Of a DNA stretch of 32,709 bases, positions 7,702 to 16,642 are shown in pieces. Every line of letters starts with the position of its first letter. Position 1 is the first letter of the stretch. The translations under genes were made by a program, and so were the position numbers. This DNA is from Phycisphaerales bacterium (GTDB lineage Bacteria; Planctomycetota; Phycisphaerae; Phycisphaerales; UBA1924), in contig JAEUJD010000210.1 of assembly GCA_016793015.1 (NCBI GenBank), forward strand, positions 1-32,709. Direction: 5' to 3'. Under the pieces are notes generated by a model. That model saw only the letters and a list, made by a program, of their open reading frames with translations. It did no database searches and had not been told where the DNA came from.

Positions 7702-7842
7702 GTTCAGCGGGCGTGAGAATCGCCGCGCGGCACCACAATCGGTGGAATACGCCGAGACGCCCCATCTCCGCGGCAATGCGGCGTTCGGTGCGATCTGCAC
7801 CGACCCGGCTTTCCATCCGGTACGATGTGCAACGGAGGTTCT

Positions 7843-9015
7843 GTGCCCATTCAAACGACACACGCTCGAAACGACTTTCTAAAGGCCCTGCGTCATGCGA
7901 TGACGGCGACCTGCCTCTATGGCTTGTTGGTTGGCTCATCGCTCACGCAGGCCGCGGCACCGAACGCCACCCCCGGATTCGGACCGACGATCGAGAACAA
8001 AGCGCCTGCGCCGACGCCCGCACCTTCCGGCATGGTCTGGATCCCCGGTGGCGAATACTCGATGGGCTCCGATGATCCAACCCCGCTCGTCTGCGGCGGC
8101 CCCGATTCGATGCCCGATGCCCGCCCCGTGCACCGCGTCTACGTCGACGGCTTCTGGATGGATATCACCGAAGTCACCAACGCGCAGTTCGCCGAGTTTG
8201 TGAAAGCGACGGGATACAAGACCGTCGCGGAGATCGCGCCGACCAAAGAAGAGTTCCCCACCGCTCCGCCCGAGAATCTGAAAGCCGGCTCAACAGTCTT
8301 CACGCCGACCGAACAGCCCGTCGCGCTCAACAACCATTTTCAATGGTGGCGCTATCAGCACGGCGCGAACTGGCGGCACCCCGACGGCCCGGATTCGAAC
8401 ATTGACGGCAAGGACAACTATCCGGTTGTTCACATCGCGTACCCCGACGCTGTTGCATTCTGCAAGTGGGCCGGGAAACGCCTGCCCACCGAAGCCGAAT
8501 GGGAGTTTGCCTCGCGGGGCGGTCACGCGGGCGATGTCTATTCCTGGGGAAACGAACTGAGGCCCGACGGAAAGTTCATGGCGAACACCTACCAAGGGAA
8601 GTTCCCGATGAAGGATCTGGGTGAAGACGGCTTCGCCGGCATCGCGCCCGTCAAGCAGTTTGCACCGAATGGCTATGGGCTTTACGACACCGCCGGGAAC
8701 GTCTGGGAATGGTGCAGCGATTGGTACCGGCCCGATACGTTCGCGAGGCAGCTTGCCGCGGCCGGGGGATTGTCTTCGGTGATCAAGAACCCCAAAGGGC
8801 CATCTGCTCCATACGACCCCGCCGAACCCAACGAGAAGAAACGCGTCCACAAAGGCGGCTCATTTCTTTGCACCGATCAGTACTGCACGCGCTACATGGT
8901 CGGCACGCGTGGCAAGGGCGAAGAAATGACCGGTAGCAATCACGTCGGATTCCGGTGCGTCCAGGATCCGGCCAAGTCGGCCTCGCCTGAAACCAAGGCG
9001 CCCGCATCTCGCTGA
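7843..9015 (+). CDS. Exported formylglycine-generating enzyme (sulfatase-modifying factor)
   Basis: A 390-residue FGE/SUMF-family protein. A hydrophobic stretch around residues 20-36 ending in QAAA looks like a signal peptide, so the protein is probably exported. The FGE fold signatures are MVWIPGGEYSMGS, PVHRVYVDGFWMDITEVTNAQFAEF, RLPTEAEWEFASRGG, GNVWEWCSDWY and NHVGFRC. Most family members lack the active-site cysteines. Here KGGSFLCTDQYCTRY keeps both (C343 and C348), matching the GGSYMC...YC region of human FGE, so true sulfatase activation is plausible. GTG 7843 with GGAGG 4 nt upstream is preferred; ATG 7825 adds six residues. No sulfatase gene is adjacent. Confidence 0.9.
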   Translation: MPIQTTHARNDFLKALRHAMTATCLYGLLVGSSLTQAAAPNATPGFGPTIENKAPAPTPAPSGMVWIPGGEYSMGSDDPTPLVCGGPDSMPDARPVHRVYVDGFWMDITEVTNAQFAEFVKATGYKTVAEIAPTKEEFPTAPPENLKAGSTVFTPTEQPVALNNHFQWWRYQHGANWRHPDGPDSNIDGKDNYPVVHIAYPDAVAFCKWAGKRLPTEAEWEFASRGGHAGDVYSWGNELRPDGKFMANTYQGKFPMKDLGEDGFAGIAPVKQFAPNGYGLYDTAGNVWEWCSDWYRPDTFARQLAAAGGLSSVIKNPKGPSAPYDPAEPNEKKRVHKGGSFLCTDQYCTRYMVGTRGKGEEMTGSNHVGFRCVQDPAKSASPETKAPASR

Positions 9016-9053
9016 ATTTGTTCGGCACGGCTCGACTCAACTTGAGAAACACA

Positions 9054-10406
9054 ATGCTCCCAAAGCACGCGCTCCTCCTCACCGCATTCGCCACGTTCTT
9101 TGCGGCAGCTTCACTCGCGACGGATGATGCTCCGGCAAAGCCGAATCACTACACGATCGTGCGCTGCGGCACCCTGCTCGCCGTTCCGGGCCAGCCCGCG
9201 AAGAGCAAGCAAACAGTGGTCATCAAGAACGGGATCATCGAGTCGGTGCGCGATGGCCTCGAGGGCCCGGATCTGAAAAATGAGGCGGTTACGCCGATCA
9301 TCGAAGAAGTGGACCTGCGTGACAAGTTCGTGCTTCCGGGGTTGATCGATTGCCATGTCCACCTGACGATGGAGTTCGACGCGGCGTTGCGGATGCGCGA
9401 TCTGGTCGAGTCCGATGGTTTTACGGCGCTGCGTGCAACGACGTACGCGCGCCGGAACCTTGACGCGGGATTCACGACGGTCCGCGACCTCGGCTCCGGT
9501 CGGGCTCAGGTGATCCTGGATCTGCGCGACGCGATCAAGGCAGGGTTTGTGGTCGGACCACGCGTTGTGGCGGCGGGCCACGCGATCAGCATCACGGGCG
9601 GGCATGGTGACGGGACGACAGGGTTCCGCGAGGGGCTGTTTCTGCCATCGACGCCGGAAGGCGGCATCGCGGACGGACCCGACGAGTGCCGCAAAGCGGT
9701 GCGGAATCAGATCAAGCTCGGCGCGGATGTGATCAAAGTCACGGCAACCGGGGGCGTGCTTTCCGCAGCGAAGGCGGGCCTTGCGCAGCAGTACTTCGAC
9801 GACGAACTCGATGCCATCGTAACGACAGCTCATTCGCTTCAACGCAAAGTCGCGGCACACGCACACGGGGTTGATGGCATCAATGCCGCGATCAGAGCGG
9901 GCGTCGATTCAGTCGAGCACGGGACGTACCTCGACGACGACTCGATCGCACTCTTCAAGGGTCGCAATTGCTATCACGTGCCGACACTGCTCGCATCGGC
10001 GACCGTCGCAGCGAACGCGGAGGTGCCCGGGTTTTATCTTCCGCAGGTCGCGGAAAAGGCGCGGCTTGTCGCACCCAAGTCCATCGAAATGTTCCGCAAG
10101 AGCCACGAAGCGGGCGTCAAGATCGCCTTCGGCACCGATACCGGCGTCAGCCCCCACGGCCAGAATGCCCGGGAGTTTGCGCTGATGGTGCAGGGCGGCA
10201 TGACCCCGACGGAGGCCATTCGCTCGGCGACGATCGTCGCATCGGAGTTGCTGGGGCTTGAGAAGGAAATAGGCACCATCGAGCCGGGAAAGACGGGCGA
10301 CCTGATTGCCGTGAAGGGCGATCCGACGAAAGACGTCACGGAACTTGAGCGCGTTGCGTGCGTCGTCAAGGCGGGGAGCCGAGTGGCACCGGTAACGCGG
10401 CAGTAG
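9054..10406 (+). CDS. Exported metal-dependent amidohydrolase (Xaa-Pro dipeptidase-like)
   Basis: A 450-residue amidohydrolase-superfamily enzyme with an N-terminal signal peptide (hydrophobic residues 6-22). Metal-site motifs are LPGLIDCHVHL (H101, H103), ADVIKVTATGG with the probable carboxylated or bridging Lys, AAHAHG, DSVEHGT and IAFGTDTGVSPHG. The C-terminal EKEIGTIEPGKTGDLIAVKGDP is typical of imidazolonepropionase-like/Xaa-Pro peptidase amidohydrolases. ATG 9054 gives a proper signal peptide; the TTG at 9018 would add 12 residues before it. The gene starts 38 nt after the FGE gene in the same orientation. The substrate is unknown; proline- or arginine-containing dipeptides are the best-characterised substrates of relatives. 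Confidence 0.9.
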   Translation: MLPKHALLLTAFATFFAAASLATDDAPAKPNHYTIVRCGTLLAVPGQPAKSKQTVVIKNGIIESVRDGLEGPDLKNEAVTPIIEEVDLRDKFVLPGLIDCHVHLTMEFDAALRMRDLVESDGFTALRATTYARRNLDAGFTTVRDLGSGRAQVILDLRDAIKAGFVVGPRVVAAGHAISITGGHGDGTTGFREGLFLPSTPEGGIADGPDECRKAVRNQIKLGADVIKVTATGGVLSAAKAGLAQQYFDDELDAIVTTAHSLQRKVAAHAHGVDGINAAIRAGVDSVEHGTYLDDDSIALFKGRNCYHVPTLLASATVAANAEVPGFYLPQVAEKARLVAPKSIEMFRKSHEAGVKIAFGTDTGVSPHGQNAREFALMVQGGMTPTEAIRSATIVASELLGLEKEIGTIEPGKTGDLIAVKGDPTKDVTELERVACVVKAGSRVAPVTRQ

Positions 10407-10556
10407 AAGAAAGCATTGCGGGGCCTTCCGTGTGCTTCCTGCTCTGTGTTCTGTGTGCATTCTGGCTGAATCTCTTTGCCGCGGGTGCTTGTTTCGGACA
10501 GCGGAGTTGCGGACAATCTGCCGCCGCGCAGGGCGCGGGTTGCTTCCGGAGGCTCG

Positions 10557-11240
10557 ATGAAGATTCTCGTGATCGATGTTGGCGGTACGCACGTCAAGGT
10601 TCTGGCGAGCGGCGCAAAGGAACACAGACAGTTTGAATCGGGCAGCGCGATGACCCCGAAGAAGATGGTCGCCGGAGTCAAGAAGATCACGCGCGATTGG
10701 AAATTCGACGCGATTTCGATGGGCTATCCCGGCCCGGTGATGGACGGCGAGATCGTCTCGGACCCGAGAAATCTGGGCAAAGGGTGGAAGGGATTCGATT
10801 TCGCCAAGGCGTTCGGAAAACAGGTCCAAGTAGTGAACGATGCCGCCATGCAGGCGCTCGGAAGCTACAAAGGCGGACGAATGCTCTTCCTGGGGCTCGG
10901 GACCGGCCTGGGCACGGCGATGATCATCGAGGGCGTGCTCGCGCCGATGGAACTCGCCCACCTGCCCTACAAAAAGAAGACTTTCGAGGATTACGTCGGG
11001 ATTCGGGGCCTGAACAAGCTCGGCGAATCGAAGTGGAAGAAGCATGTGATCGACGTCATCGAACGATTGACGGCGGCAACCGAACCCAACGACGTCGTGA
11101 TCGGCGGCGGCAATGTGAAAAAACTGGATGTCCTGCCCCGGCTCTGCCGCCCGGGCGACAACGCCAATGCCTTTATCGGGGGCTTCCGCCTCTGGGATCA
11201 CCCGTCCAAGCGTGCCAAGGCTTCCAGGCACACACGCTGA
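10557..11240 (+). CDS. ROK-family sugar kinase, polyphosphate-glucokinase-like
   Basis: A 227-residue ROK/PpgK-type kinase. The N-terminal phosphate-binding loop is IDVGGTHVKV, GYPGPV follows near residue 57, the catalytic Asp95 lies in VVNDAAMQA, and GLGTGLGTAMI (113-123) is the second phosphate motif. ELAHLPY resembles the ELGHL segment of polyphosphate glucokinases, and the Cys-rich zinc motif of many ROK proteins is absent. The start is ATG 10557 with GGAGG 4 nt upstream; longer in-frame starts lack this. The next genes encode 6-phosphogluconate and glucose-6-phosphate dehydrogenases, so glucose is the likely acceptor. Whether the donor is polyphosphate or ATP cannot be told. Confidence 0.85.
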   Translation: MKILVIDVGGTHVKVLASGAKEHRQFESGSAMTPKKMVAGVKKITRDWKFDAISMGYPGPVMDGEIVSDPRNLGKGWKGFDFAKAFGKQVQVVNDAAMQALGSYKGGRMLFLGLGTGLGTAMIIEGVLAPMELAHLPYKKKTFEDYVGIRGLNKLGESKWKKHVIDVIERLTAATEPNDVVIGGGNVKKLDVLPRLCRPGDNANAFIGGFRLWDHPSKRAKASRHTR

Positions 11241-11265
11241 CACCGGCCCCAAAACCTGTCATACT
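11237..11265 (+). promoter_or_regulatory. Possible gnd promoter
   Basis: CTGACA (11237-11242), overlapping the stop codon of the kinase gene, is 17 nt from CATACT (11260-11265). That is 5/6 and 4/6 matches to sigma-70 boxes. It would start a transcript about 40 nt before the gnd ATG. This is moderate evidence based on spacing and box quality only. Confidence 0.4.
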
Positions 11266-11312
11266 GCCCCGCAGATCGGCATTGAATTCTGACCCGCACA
11301 TTGGAGCAACGA

Positions 11313-12329
11313 ATGCAACTCGGAATGATCGGACTCGGCCGCATGGGCGCGAACATGGTCCGCCGCCTGATCAAGGGCGGCCATCAGTGCGTGGTCTTCG
11401 ATATGTCGCAGCAGGCTGTTCAGGATTTGGAAAAGGAAAAAGCCGTCGGGGCCGCATCGCTCGCGGAGTTCGTCAAGAAGCTCGATAAGCCCCGCGCCGT
11501 CTGGCTGATGGTTCCCGCGGCAGTCGTCGACAAATCCATCGCCTCGCTCCTGCCACTGCTGGAGAGCGGCGACACGATCATCGACGGCGGCAACTCGTAC
11601 TACATCGATGACATCCGACGCGCGAAGGAACTCGCTGTCAAAAACATCAACTACCTCGACGTCGGCACCAGCGGCGGAGTCTGGGGCCTCGAACGCGGCT
11701 ACTGCATGATGATCGGTGGTCCGCAGGTCGCCGTGAAGTACCTCGACCCGATCTTCAAGACCCTTGCCCCCGGCATCGGCTCGATCGATCGGACACCCGG
11801 CCGCGAGAAGATCGCCGGCACCGCCGAACAGGGCTATTTGCACTGCGGCCCGAGCGGCGCGGGCCACTTTGTCAAGATGGTGCACAACGGCATCGAGTAC
11901 GGCATCATGGCCGCCTACGCCGAGGGCTTCGGTATCCTGCGCTCGGCCAACATCGGCAAGCAGGACCACGCCATCGACGCCGAAACCACGCCCCTTCGCG
12001 ATCCCGAGCACTATCAGTACGACCTGAACCTGCCCGACGTCGCCGAAGTCTGGCGCCGCGGCAGCGTCATCGCCTCGTGGCTGCTCGATCTCACATCCTC
12101 GGCGCTCGCCAAAGACCCGAACCTTGCCAATTTCACCGGCAAGGTCTCGGATTCCGGCGAAGGCCGCTGGACGATCAAGGCCGCAATCGACGAAGCTGTT
12201 CCCGCGCACGTGCTGACGGCCTCGCTCTTCGAGCGATTCTCATCGCGTGGTGAGGCCGCGTATGCAAACAAGCTCATGTCCGCAATGCGATTCGAGTTCG
12301 GCGGCCACCACGAAAAACCCGCCCACTGA
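11313..12329 (+). CDS. gnd: 6-phosphogluconate dehydrogenase (decarboxylating), short NAD-type
   Basis: A 338-residue 6-phosphogluconate dehydrogenase of the short class (about 300-340 residues, against about 470 for the dimeric NADP type). It makes ribulose-5-phosphate and CO2 in the oxidative pentose phosphate pathway. GLGRMG (7-12) is the Rossmann motif. An Asp at position 30 (VVFDMS), where NADP enzymes carry Asn-Arg, suggests NAD use, by inference. Further motifs are [31 protein letters not shown] and [16 protein letters not shown] with catalytic K188 and N192. The start is ATG 11313 with GGAG 6 nt upstream. zwf begins 30 nt downstream. Confidence 0.95.
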   Translation: MQLGMIGLGRMGANMVRRLIKGGHQCVVFDMSQQAVQDLEKEKAVGAASLAEFVKKLDKPRAVWLMVPAAVVDKSIASLLPLLESGDTIIDGGNSYYIDDIRRAKELAVKNINYLDVGTSGGVWGLERGYCMMIGGPQVAVKYLDPIFKTLAPGIGSIDRTPGREKIAGTAEQGYLHCGPSGAGHFVKMVHNGIEYGIMAAYAEGFGILRSANIGKQDHAIDAETTPLRDPEHYQYDLNLPDVAEVWRRGSVIASWLLDLTSSALAKDPNLANFTGKVSDSGEGRWTIKAAIDEAVPAHVLTASLFERFSSRGEAAYANKLMSAMRFEFGGHHEKPAH

Positions 12330-12359
12330 TCTCCCCCTTCTACTCCACCGGAGCAATTC

Positions 12360-13736
12360 ATGACGGTCGCACGTTCCGACGCCCTCGTTTTCTACGGAGC
12401 CACGGGCGACCTGGCGCACAAGAAGATTTTTCCTGCACTCATTTCGATGGTGCGGCGCGGGACGCTGAATGTGCCGGTCATCGGCGTCGCCAAGGCCGGC
12501 TGGAATCTCGATCAACTCAAGACCCGGGCCAAGGACGGAATCGAGAGATACGGAAAGTTCGATACGGCGTCATTCGACAAGCTCTGCGGCCTGTTGCGTT
12601 ACGTCGACGGAGACTATCGCGAGCCCGCAACCTACGTCGCATTGAGAAAGGAACTCGGATCGTCCAAGTTCCCGGCGCACTACCTCGCCATCCCGCCCGT
12701 GCTCTTCGGCATGCTGGTCGAGCAACTCGCCAAGACCGGCTGCTCGGATTCCGGCCGTGTGATCGTGGAAAAGCCCTTCGGTACCGATCTTGAATCCGCC
12801 CGCAAACTCAACGCGATCCTGCTCAGCGTGTTCGATGAGAAGTCGATCTTCCGAATCGACCACTACCTCGGCAAGCGGCCGGTCCACAACATGCTCTTCT
12901 CGCGGTTCGCCAACTCGCTCTTCGAACCCTTCTGGAACCGCACCTACATCGAGAGCATGCAGATCACCATGGCCGAGAGCTTCGGCATCCAGGGACGCGG
13001 CGCGTTCTACGACCAGACCGGCGCGATCCGCGACGTGATGCAGAACCACCTCATACAGGTTCTGACCAATCTCGCGATGGAGCCCCCGGTGCGCACCGAC
13101 AGCGAATCCATCCGCGATGAAAAGATCAAGGTCCTTCGCGCCATCCCGACGCTCACCCCAACCGATGTCGCACGCGGCCAGTTCCGTGGCTACACCTCCG
13201 AGCCGGGCGTGGCGAAAGACTCCAAGGTCGAAACCTTCGGCGTCATCCGCCTCGAAGTCGATTCCTGGCGCTGGCGGGGCGTGCCGTTTTTTCTTCGCGC
13301 CGGCAAGTGCCTGCCGGTGACCTGCACCGAGGTGCTCATCCGCCTCAAACAGCCCCCCACCATGTTCTGCAATTACGACCTCGCCTGCAACACGGTGCGC
13401 ATCCGCATCAGCCCCGACATGACCGTCGCCATCGGTGCCAATGTCCCTTCCGCCGACGAGAAGACCTCGGTAAAGAGCGAGATGGTCGCGACCCGCCAGC
13501 CGATGGCCGAAGACATGGACGCCTACGAGCGTGTCCTGGGCGACGCGATGCTGGGCGATGCCACCCTCTTCGCCCGCGAAGACTCGGTCGAAGAGGCGTG
13601 GCGAATCGTCGATCCGATGCTCAAGGCCCCGCCCCCTGTGCAGATGTACGAACCCGGCACTTGGGGACCATCGCCTCTTCCGCCTCGCCTCATCCCGGCG
13701 GGCGGCTGGAGCGACCCGATCGTGAACGCTCCATGA
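12360..13736 (+). CDS. zwf: Glucose-6-phosphate 1-dehydrogenase
   Basis: A 458-residue Zwf that oxidises glucose-6-phosphate to 6-phosphogluconolactone. The nucleotide-binding motif is [15 protein letters not shown] (13-27). VEKPFG (136-141) and the substrate signature RIDHYLGK (165-172) are intact, as are [15 protein letters not shown] and the C-terminal [13 protein letters not shown] 12360 has GGAG 6 nt upstream. The gene is slightly shorter than typical (480-500 residues), with the difference near the C-terminus. It lies between gnd and a large glycosidase, and co-transcription with gnd is likely. No devB/pgl lactonase gene is adjacent. Confidence 0.96.
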   Translation: MTVARSDALVFYGATGDLAHKKIFPALISMVRRGTLNVPVIGVAKAGWNLDQLKTRAKDGIERYGKFDTASFDKLCGLLRYVDGDYREPATYVALRKELGSSKFPAHYLAIPPVLFGMLVEQLAKTGCSDSGRVIVEKPFGTDLESARKLNAILLSVFDEKSIFRIDHYLGKRPVHNMLFSRFANSLFEPFWNRTYIESMQITMAESFGIQGRGAFYDQTGAIRDVMQNHLIQVLTNLAMEPPVRTDSESIRDEKIKVLRAIPTLTPTDVARGQFRGYTSEPGVAKDSKVETFGVIRLEVDSWRWRGVPFFLRAGKCLPVTCTEVLIRLKQPPTMFCNYDLACNTVRIRISPDMTVAIGANVPSADEKTSVKSEMVATRQPMAEDMDAYERVLGDAMLGDATLFAREDSVEEAWRIVDPMLKAPPPVQMYEPGTWGPSPLPPRLIPAGGWSDPIVNAP

Positions 13737-13764
13737 CCCAACCGGGCCCTGCCCGACCACACCA

Positions 13765-16446
13765 ATGACAACAGCCTCAATCTACGACACCGCCGAAGGC
13801 GCGAGACTAAAGCTCTCGAATGCCCGCGTGGGACGTTGGAACCGCTGGGGTCCGTTCGTTTCCGATCGCGCATGGGGAACCGTGCGCGAGGACTACAGCG
13901 CCGACGGCAGCGCGTGGGATTACTTTCCTCACGACCACGCACACGCCCGCGCGTATCGCTGGAACGAGGACGGCCTCGCGGGAATCTGCGATCGCCACCA
14001 GTATCTCTGCTTCGCACTCTCACTCTGGAACGGCAAAGACCAGATTCTGAAAGAGCGCCCCTTCGGACTCACCGGCACCGAAGGCAACCACGGCGAGGAC
14101 GTCAAGGAGTACTACCACCACATCGACAGCACGCCCACGCATTCCTACATGCGCTTCAACTACAAGTACCCGCACGCCGAGTTCCCATACGAGAAACTCC
14201 GCACCGAAAACAAAAAGCGGGATCGCTCCCAGCCCGAGTACGAACTCGCCGACACCGGCGTCTTCGAGGGTAACCGTTACTTCGATATCGATGTCGAGTA
14301 CGCGAAAGCCGGCGCAGAAGACCTCCTCATCCGCATCGCCATCACCAACCGCGGACCGGAGACCGCCCCCATCCACGTTCTCCCCACCCTTTGGTTCCGA
14401 AATTCATGGTCTTGGGGCTGGGACTCGCGACGCCCCACGCTCGAGAAATCCGGCGATACCACCGTCGCTGCCTCGCACTGGGAGATCGGCGAGTACGACC
14501 TCCGCTGCGAAAAACCCGACGAACTCCTCTTCACCGACAACGAAACCAACTACGAACGCGTCTTTGGCTTTCAGTCGAAACACCAGTACGTCAAAGACGC
14601 CTTCCACGAATACCTGATCCGGAACAACAGGCAGGCCGTCAACCCCGACGCCCGCGGCACGAAGGCCGCCGCACGCTTCTCACGCGATCTCCCGCCCGGA
14701 AAGCAACTCATCATCCGACTCCGCCTCACCGCCCGCTCCGTGAAACTCCCGCCGGATGCCTTTGCGGCGTTTGATCAGTCGCTCGCCGAGCGCAAAGCCG
14801 AGGCCGATGAATTTTACAGGGCCGTTCTCCCCCCCTCGATCGATGCGGATTCCCGACTGATCGCGCGCCAGGCTTTCGCGGGCATGCTGTGGTCCAAGCA
14901 GTACTACCACTACGTGGTGCAGGATTGGCTGATGGGTGATCCGGGCCAGCCGCCGCCCGATCCGAGGCGCAAGGAAGGCCGCAACCACGACTGGACACAC
15001 CTCTTCTCTCGCGACGTGATCTCGATGCCCGACAAATGGGAGTTTCCCTGGTTCGCATCGTGGGATCTCGGCTTTCACTGCATCGCGCTCGCGCATGTCG
15101 ATCCGCAGTTCGCGAAGGAGCAACTGCTTCTCATGCTCCGCGAGTGGTACATGCATCCCAGCGGTCAGATCCCCGCTTACGAATGGGATTTCAACGGCGT
15201 CAACCCGCCCATCTTCGCTCTCGCGGCACGCGGCGTCTTCGAGATCGATCGCGAACGCAGCGGCACGCCCGACTACGACTTCATCGAACGCGTCTTCCAG
15301 AAGCTCCTGCTCAATTTCACGTGGTGGGTCAACCGCAAGGACGCACAGGGAAACAACATCTTCCACGGCGGCTTTCTCGGGATGGACAACATCAGCGCGT
15401 TCGACCGTGATCGCCTGCCCCCCGGCTACATGCTCGGGCAGGCCGACGGCACGAGCTGGATGGCGGCATTCGCCAAGAGCATGCTCTCGACAGCGCTACT
15501 GCTGGCCGAACGCAATTCCGCCTACGAAGATCTCGCCAGCAAATTCTGGGAGCACTACATCTACATCGCCAACGCGATGAACAGTGTGAGTGCACCGCAG
15601 GATTCACTCTGGGATGCCGAAGACGGCTTCTTCTACGACCACCTGATACACCCCGACGGAAAGCGTGAACCGGTCCGCGCCCGCACGATGGTCGGTTTCG
15701 TCCCGCTCTTCGGGGCTTCCACCGTCGATGCCGGCACCTTCAATCATTTCCCCGGGTTCCACCGTCGGCGCCAGTGGTTCATCGATCACCGGCCCGATCT
15801 CATCCAGAGCGTGCAGCCGATGGTCACCGCCGGGCCGACCGGCAAGCTCATTCTCGGCATGGTCCGCGAAGATCAACTCCGCCGCATGCTGGCGTGCATG
15901 CTCGACGAGAACGAGTTTCTTTCTCCGTTCGGCATCCGCGCCGTCTCGAAGTATCACGAGAAGCACCCGCTCATCCTGCATCTGAACGGCGACACCTATC
16001 GCCTCGATTACGAACCGGGCGAATCACGCACCGATCTCTTCGGCGGCAACTCCAACTGGCGTGGCCCGATCTGGATGCCCGTCAACTTCCTCATTCTCCT
16101 CGCGCTCAAGCAGTTCCACGAGTACTACGGCGACGCCTTCAAGATCGAGTGCCCCACCGGCTCGGGCAATCGGATGAACCTCTCCGAAGTCGCCGACGAG
16201 CTTTCGCGTCGTCTCTGCTCGATCTTCCGACGCGATAGCGAGGGAAAGCGAGCGGTCTTCGGCGATTGCGACCTCTTCAACAAGTCGCCCGATTGGCGCG
16301 ACCTCGTTCCCTTCCATGAGTACTTCCACGGCGACACCGGGCGCGGCTGCGGCGCGAGCCATCAGACCGGCTGGACGGGGCTGATCGCGCAGCTTCTCAT
16401 CGGACTTCCCGATTCCGGGCACCGGAGCGCGATGAATCCCGGTTGA
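13765..16446 (+). CDS. Large GH63/MGH1-like glycosidase
   Basis: An 893-residue cytoplasmic protein without a signal peptide. It resembles the glucosidase-like proteins (GH63/MGH1 superfamily, (alpha/alpha)6 barrel) often found in cyanobacteria and planctomycetes. The N-terminal half is a beta-rich domain ([35 protein letters not shown]). The barrel begins about residue 360 with [62 protein letters not shown] and [19 protein letters not shown] follow and carry candidate catalytic acids. ATG 13765 has no clear Shine-Dalgarno. Context after zwf and gnd suggests release of glucose from a storage glucan, oligosaccharide or glucosylglycerate-type solute. The substrate is not established. Confidence 0.85.
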   Translation: MTTASIYDTAEGARLKLSNARVGRWNRWGPFVSDRAWGTVREDYSADGSAWDYFPHDHAHARAYRWNEDGLAGICDRHQYLCFALSLWNGKDQILKERPFGLTGTEGNHGEDVKEYYHHIDSTPTHSYMRFNYKYPHAEFPYEKLRTENKKRDRSQPEYELADTGVFEGNRYFDIDVEYAKAGAEDLLIRIAITNRGPETAPIHVLPTLWFRNSWSWGWDSRRPTLEKSGDTTVAASHWEIGEYDLRCEKPDELLFTDNETNYERVFGFQSKHQYVKDAFHEYLIRNNRQAVNPDARGTKAAARFSRDLPPGKQLIIRLRLTARSVKLPPDAFAAFDQSLAERKAEADEFYRAVLPPSIDADSRLIARQAFAGMLWSKQYYHYVVQDWLMGDPGQPPPDPRRKEGRNHDWTHLFSRDVISMPDKWEFPWFASWDLGFHCIALAHVDPQFAKEQLLLMLREWYMHPSGQIPAYEWDFNGVNPPIFALAARGVFEIDRERSGTPDYDFIERVFQKLLLNFTWWVNRKDAQGNNIFHGGFLGMDNISAFDRDRLPPGYMLGQADGTSWMAAFAKSMLSTALLLAERNSAYEDLASKFWEHYIYIANAMNSVSAPQDSLWDAEDGFFYDHLIHPDGKREPVRARTMVGFVPLFGASTVDAGTFNHFPGFHRRRQWFIDHRPDLIQSVQPMVTAGPTGKLILGMVREDQLRRMLACMLDENEFLSPFGIRAVSKYHEKHPLILHLNGDTYRLDYEPGESRTDLFGGNSNWRGPIWMPVNFLILLALKQFHEYYGDAFKIECPTGSGNRMNLSEVADELSRRLCSIFRRDSEGKRAVFGDCDLFNKSPDWRDLVPFHEYFHGDTGRGCGASHQTGWTGLIAQLLIGLPDSGHRSAMNPG

Positions 16447-16642
16447 TCCGCCCTTCACGCCCACACAAACACCATTTCGGTTTTGCGGGACACTTGACAC
16501 GCGTGATCGAATTTAGATGCCATTCCCCGTTCGCTGCCTTCGGTCTCGGGCGCCGTCGATGGGCCCGGGCACGCTGATTTCACAGTTGCTTCTCGTCACA
16601 AAACTCAACCCCCACCATCGGCGGATTCCGGGAAGGATTGAA

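Noticed and set aside
7702..7842. Search for a small gene or RNA between pxpA and the FGE gene
   Set aside because: I saw no convincing reading frame, terminator or structured RNA. Only a TACGAT (7821-7826) that may be a -10 element for the FGE gene.
10407..10556. Possible promoter TTGTTT-17-GACAAT (10489-10517) before the kinase gene
   Set aside because: Both boxes are weak matches, and the surrounding CGGACA direct repeat could be chance.
9909..11252. 447-codon open frame on the minus strand over the amidohydrolase and kinase genes
   Set aside because: It is a shadow of two genes with clear family motifs on the plus strand, and the translation has no recognisable domain.
16494..16522. Perfect TTGACA at 16494-16499 as a promoter for the first subtilase
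   Set aside because: The best -10-like sequence (TTAGAT at 16513) is only 13 nt away and the 17-nt position reads ATGCCA, so a functional promoter is not supported.
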